Shown in pieces: positions 14,646 to 15,399 of a stretch of DNA of 15,399 bases; the first letter of the stretch is position 1, and the number at the start of each line of letters is the position of its first letter. The position numbers were made by a program, and so were the translations under genes. The DNA lies in NCBI GenBank assembly GCA_022572335.1, contig JACZWD010000039.1:1-15399 (forward strand). The letters are read 5' to 3'. A model generated the notes under the pieces. The model was not told the DNA's origin, did no database searches, and saw nothing but the letters and a program-made list of their open reading frames with translations. The stretch is from Pseudomonadota bacterium. Lineage in GTDB: Bacteria > Pseudomonadota > Alphaproteobacteria > Rhodospirillales > 2-02-FULL-58-16.

Positions 14646-15173
14646 TCAGCCGCCGTCCGGCGGGCGCCAGGCGCTCATCCGGGGAAACCAGCGCGGCACG
14701 TTGGCCTTGTACTGCCGGTAGGCGTCGCCGAAGCGTTTCTCCAGCCCGGGCTCCTCCCTGAGCGGCAGGTAGATCATGTTGGCGGCGGCGAAGACCGCCA
14801 GCCACAGGCCCACCGGCAGGGACCGGAGGATCAGCGATTCCGCCAGGAGCGCCAGAATAACGCCGGAGATCATGGGGTTCCGCACATGGCGGTAGGGGCC
14901 GCGCACGACCAGCCTTTGCGGCGGCGCCCAGGGTGCCGGCGTGCCCTTCCCGTGGGCCAGGAAATCGCGCATCGTCCAGGCCATGAGGATAAACCCCTTG
15001 GCGGCGGCGGCGGCGGCGACCCAGAAAATCACCCGCGACGGCCCCGCCGTTTGGGCGGCGAACGGCGTCTCCCGCGTCACCCAGACGATGAGCGCCGGGA
15101 TGAAGACCAGCGCGTTGCCGGGCAGCAGGATGAGCGCCGTAATCAGGCTTTTATACCAAGGAGCGCTGATCAT
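14646..15173 (-). CDS. Isoprenylcysteine carboxyl methyltransferase-like membrane protein
   Basis: A 175-residue integral membrane protein of the ICMT/PEMT-like methyltransferase family. It has hydrophobic segments near 8-30, 48-66, 103-116 and 122-135, and the two family signatures: GPYRHVRNPM at 92-101 and EEPGLEKRFGDAYRQYKANVPRWFPR at 140-165, which carry the SAM-contacting HxxRNP and Glu/Arg residues. In bacteria such proteins methylate membrane-linked or small hydrophobic substrates; true prenylcysteine substrates are not expected, so the specific reaction is open. The ATG at 15173 lacks a good Shine-Dalgarno. The gene is convergent with the phytase-like gene, with the 62-bp repeat between. 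Repeat-rich DNA lies directly upstream of its start. Confidence 0.83.
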   Translation of the reverse strand: MISAPWYKSLITALILLPGNALVFIPALIVWVTRETPFAAQTAGPSRVIFWVAAAAAAKGFILMAWTMRDFLAHGKGTPAPWAPPQRLVVRGPYRHVRNPMISGVILALLAESLILRSLPVGLWLAVFAAANMIYLPLREEPGLEKRFGDAYRQYKANVPRWFPRMSAWRPPDGG

Positions 15174-15393
15174 GACTCATAGAGATCGCGTAGGCGGCTC
15201 GTCGGGTAGGAGGAAAGTTGCAGGCGATGCGGTGCATCGTCAAAACTTTTCGACGCCCTCCGACGGGCCGCATACGCGACCGCAACGGCGGCTTACCAAG
15301 GCTTTCGGACGGCGTCGCGCACGCTTCGCGATGCCCCGCATCGCCACAGCGCACGCTTAGGGCCGAAAACCTTGGTAAGCCGGCTCGTCGGGT
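15154..15393. repeat. Structured non-coding repeat region upstream of the methyltransferase-like gene
   Basis: Elements seen: direct repeat CGGCTCGTCGGGT at 15195-15207 and 15381-15393; an inverted repeat of CGGCTTACCAAGG (15289-15301) with CCTTGGTAAGCCG (15370-15382), continued by six pairs after one mismatch to a 20-bp arm; two related hairpins, CGATGC-GGT-GCATCG (15225-15239) and GCGATGC-CCC-GCATCGC (15328-15344); direct repeat GCGCACGCTT at 15317-15326 and 15349-15358; and TACCAAGG again at 15154-15161, inside the methyltransferase gene. Frames through it do not look like protein. Likely an interspersed repeat or MITE-like element, perhaps transcribed as structured RNA. Confidence 0.6.
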
Positions 15394-15399
15394 CATGAT

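Noticed and set aside
15151..15396. 81-codon leftward frame before the methyltransferase-like gene
   Set aside because: It reads through the inverted and direct repeats and is rich in Arg, Pro and Ser; better explained as a shadow of the repeat.
1..15399. CRISPR array, tRNA, rRNA, integrase/IS, cobalamin riboswitch
   Set aside because: I looked for spaced identical repeats, clover-leaf ends, transposase motifs and a B12-box and saw none; the only recombinase is the core XerD.

Overview
The window is high-GC DNA, and its gene families and gene order point to an alphaproteobacterium, probably Rhodospirillales-like. The grounds are the xerD / aroK-aroB-CNNM arrangement, the aerobic cobaltochelatase genes cobS-cobT behind a J-domain gene, a phytase-like secreted protein near cobT, and an HpnL-type membrane protein. 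The assignment rests on recognising families and synteny by eye, not on a search.

Left part (1-2941): a leftward set of three overlapping genes. A 46-residue single-span membrane protein (2702-2562) is followed by a 611-residue exported protein of unknown function (2581-746) and then xerD (749 to beyond base 1, so cut off by the window edge). The 239-bp divergent spacer at 2703-2941 carries a good leftward promoter candidate and an 11-bp tandem repeat.

Middle (2942-8153): rightward genes. aroK and aroB overlap by ATGA and supply two shikimate-pathway steps. They are followed by a CNNM/CorC-HlyC transporter-like protein, a small stand-alone CBS-pair protein, a DUF2889 protein and an EamA-family permease.

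Right (8241-14439): a J-domain protein with a possible metal-binding Cys/His set, then cobS and cobT, which overlap by GTGA. These encode the two AAA+/VWA subunits of aerobic cobaltochelatase; the large subunit CobN is not in the window. After cobT comes a short, seemingly less GC-rich island with a DUF4160 gene broken by one in-frame TAA, overlapping an intact DUF2442 gene. I found the DUF4160 remnant by translating through the stop. Next are an HpnL/LPG-synthase-TM-like membrane protein and a secreted phytase-like protein.

End (14440-15399): a 62-bp G/C-rich tandem repeat with strong hairpins sits between the convergent phytase-like gene and a leftward isoprenylcysteine-methyltransferase-like gene. 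The last ~200 bp form a structured repeat: 13-bp direct repeats at its ends, a 20-bp-arm inverted repeat, two related small hairpins and no convincing gene.

Most of the window is ordinary core genome. The best candidates for a second look are the nonsense-broken DUF4160/DUF2442 pair, the terminal structured repeat, the 62-bp tandem repeat, and two conserved but poorly understood proteins (the J-domain protein beside cobS and the exported protein beside xerD). I did not see a convincing undescribed multi-gene system.
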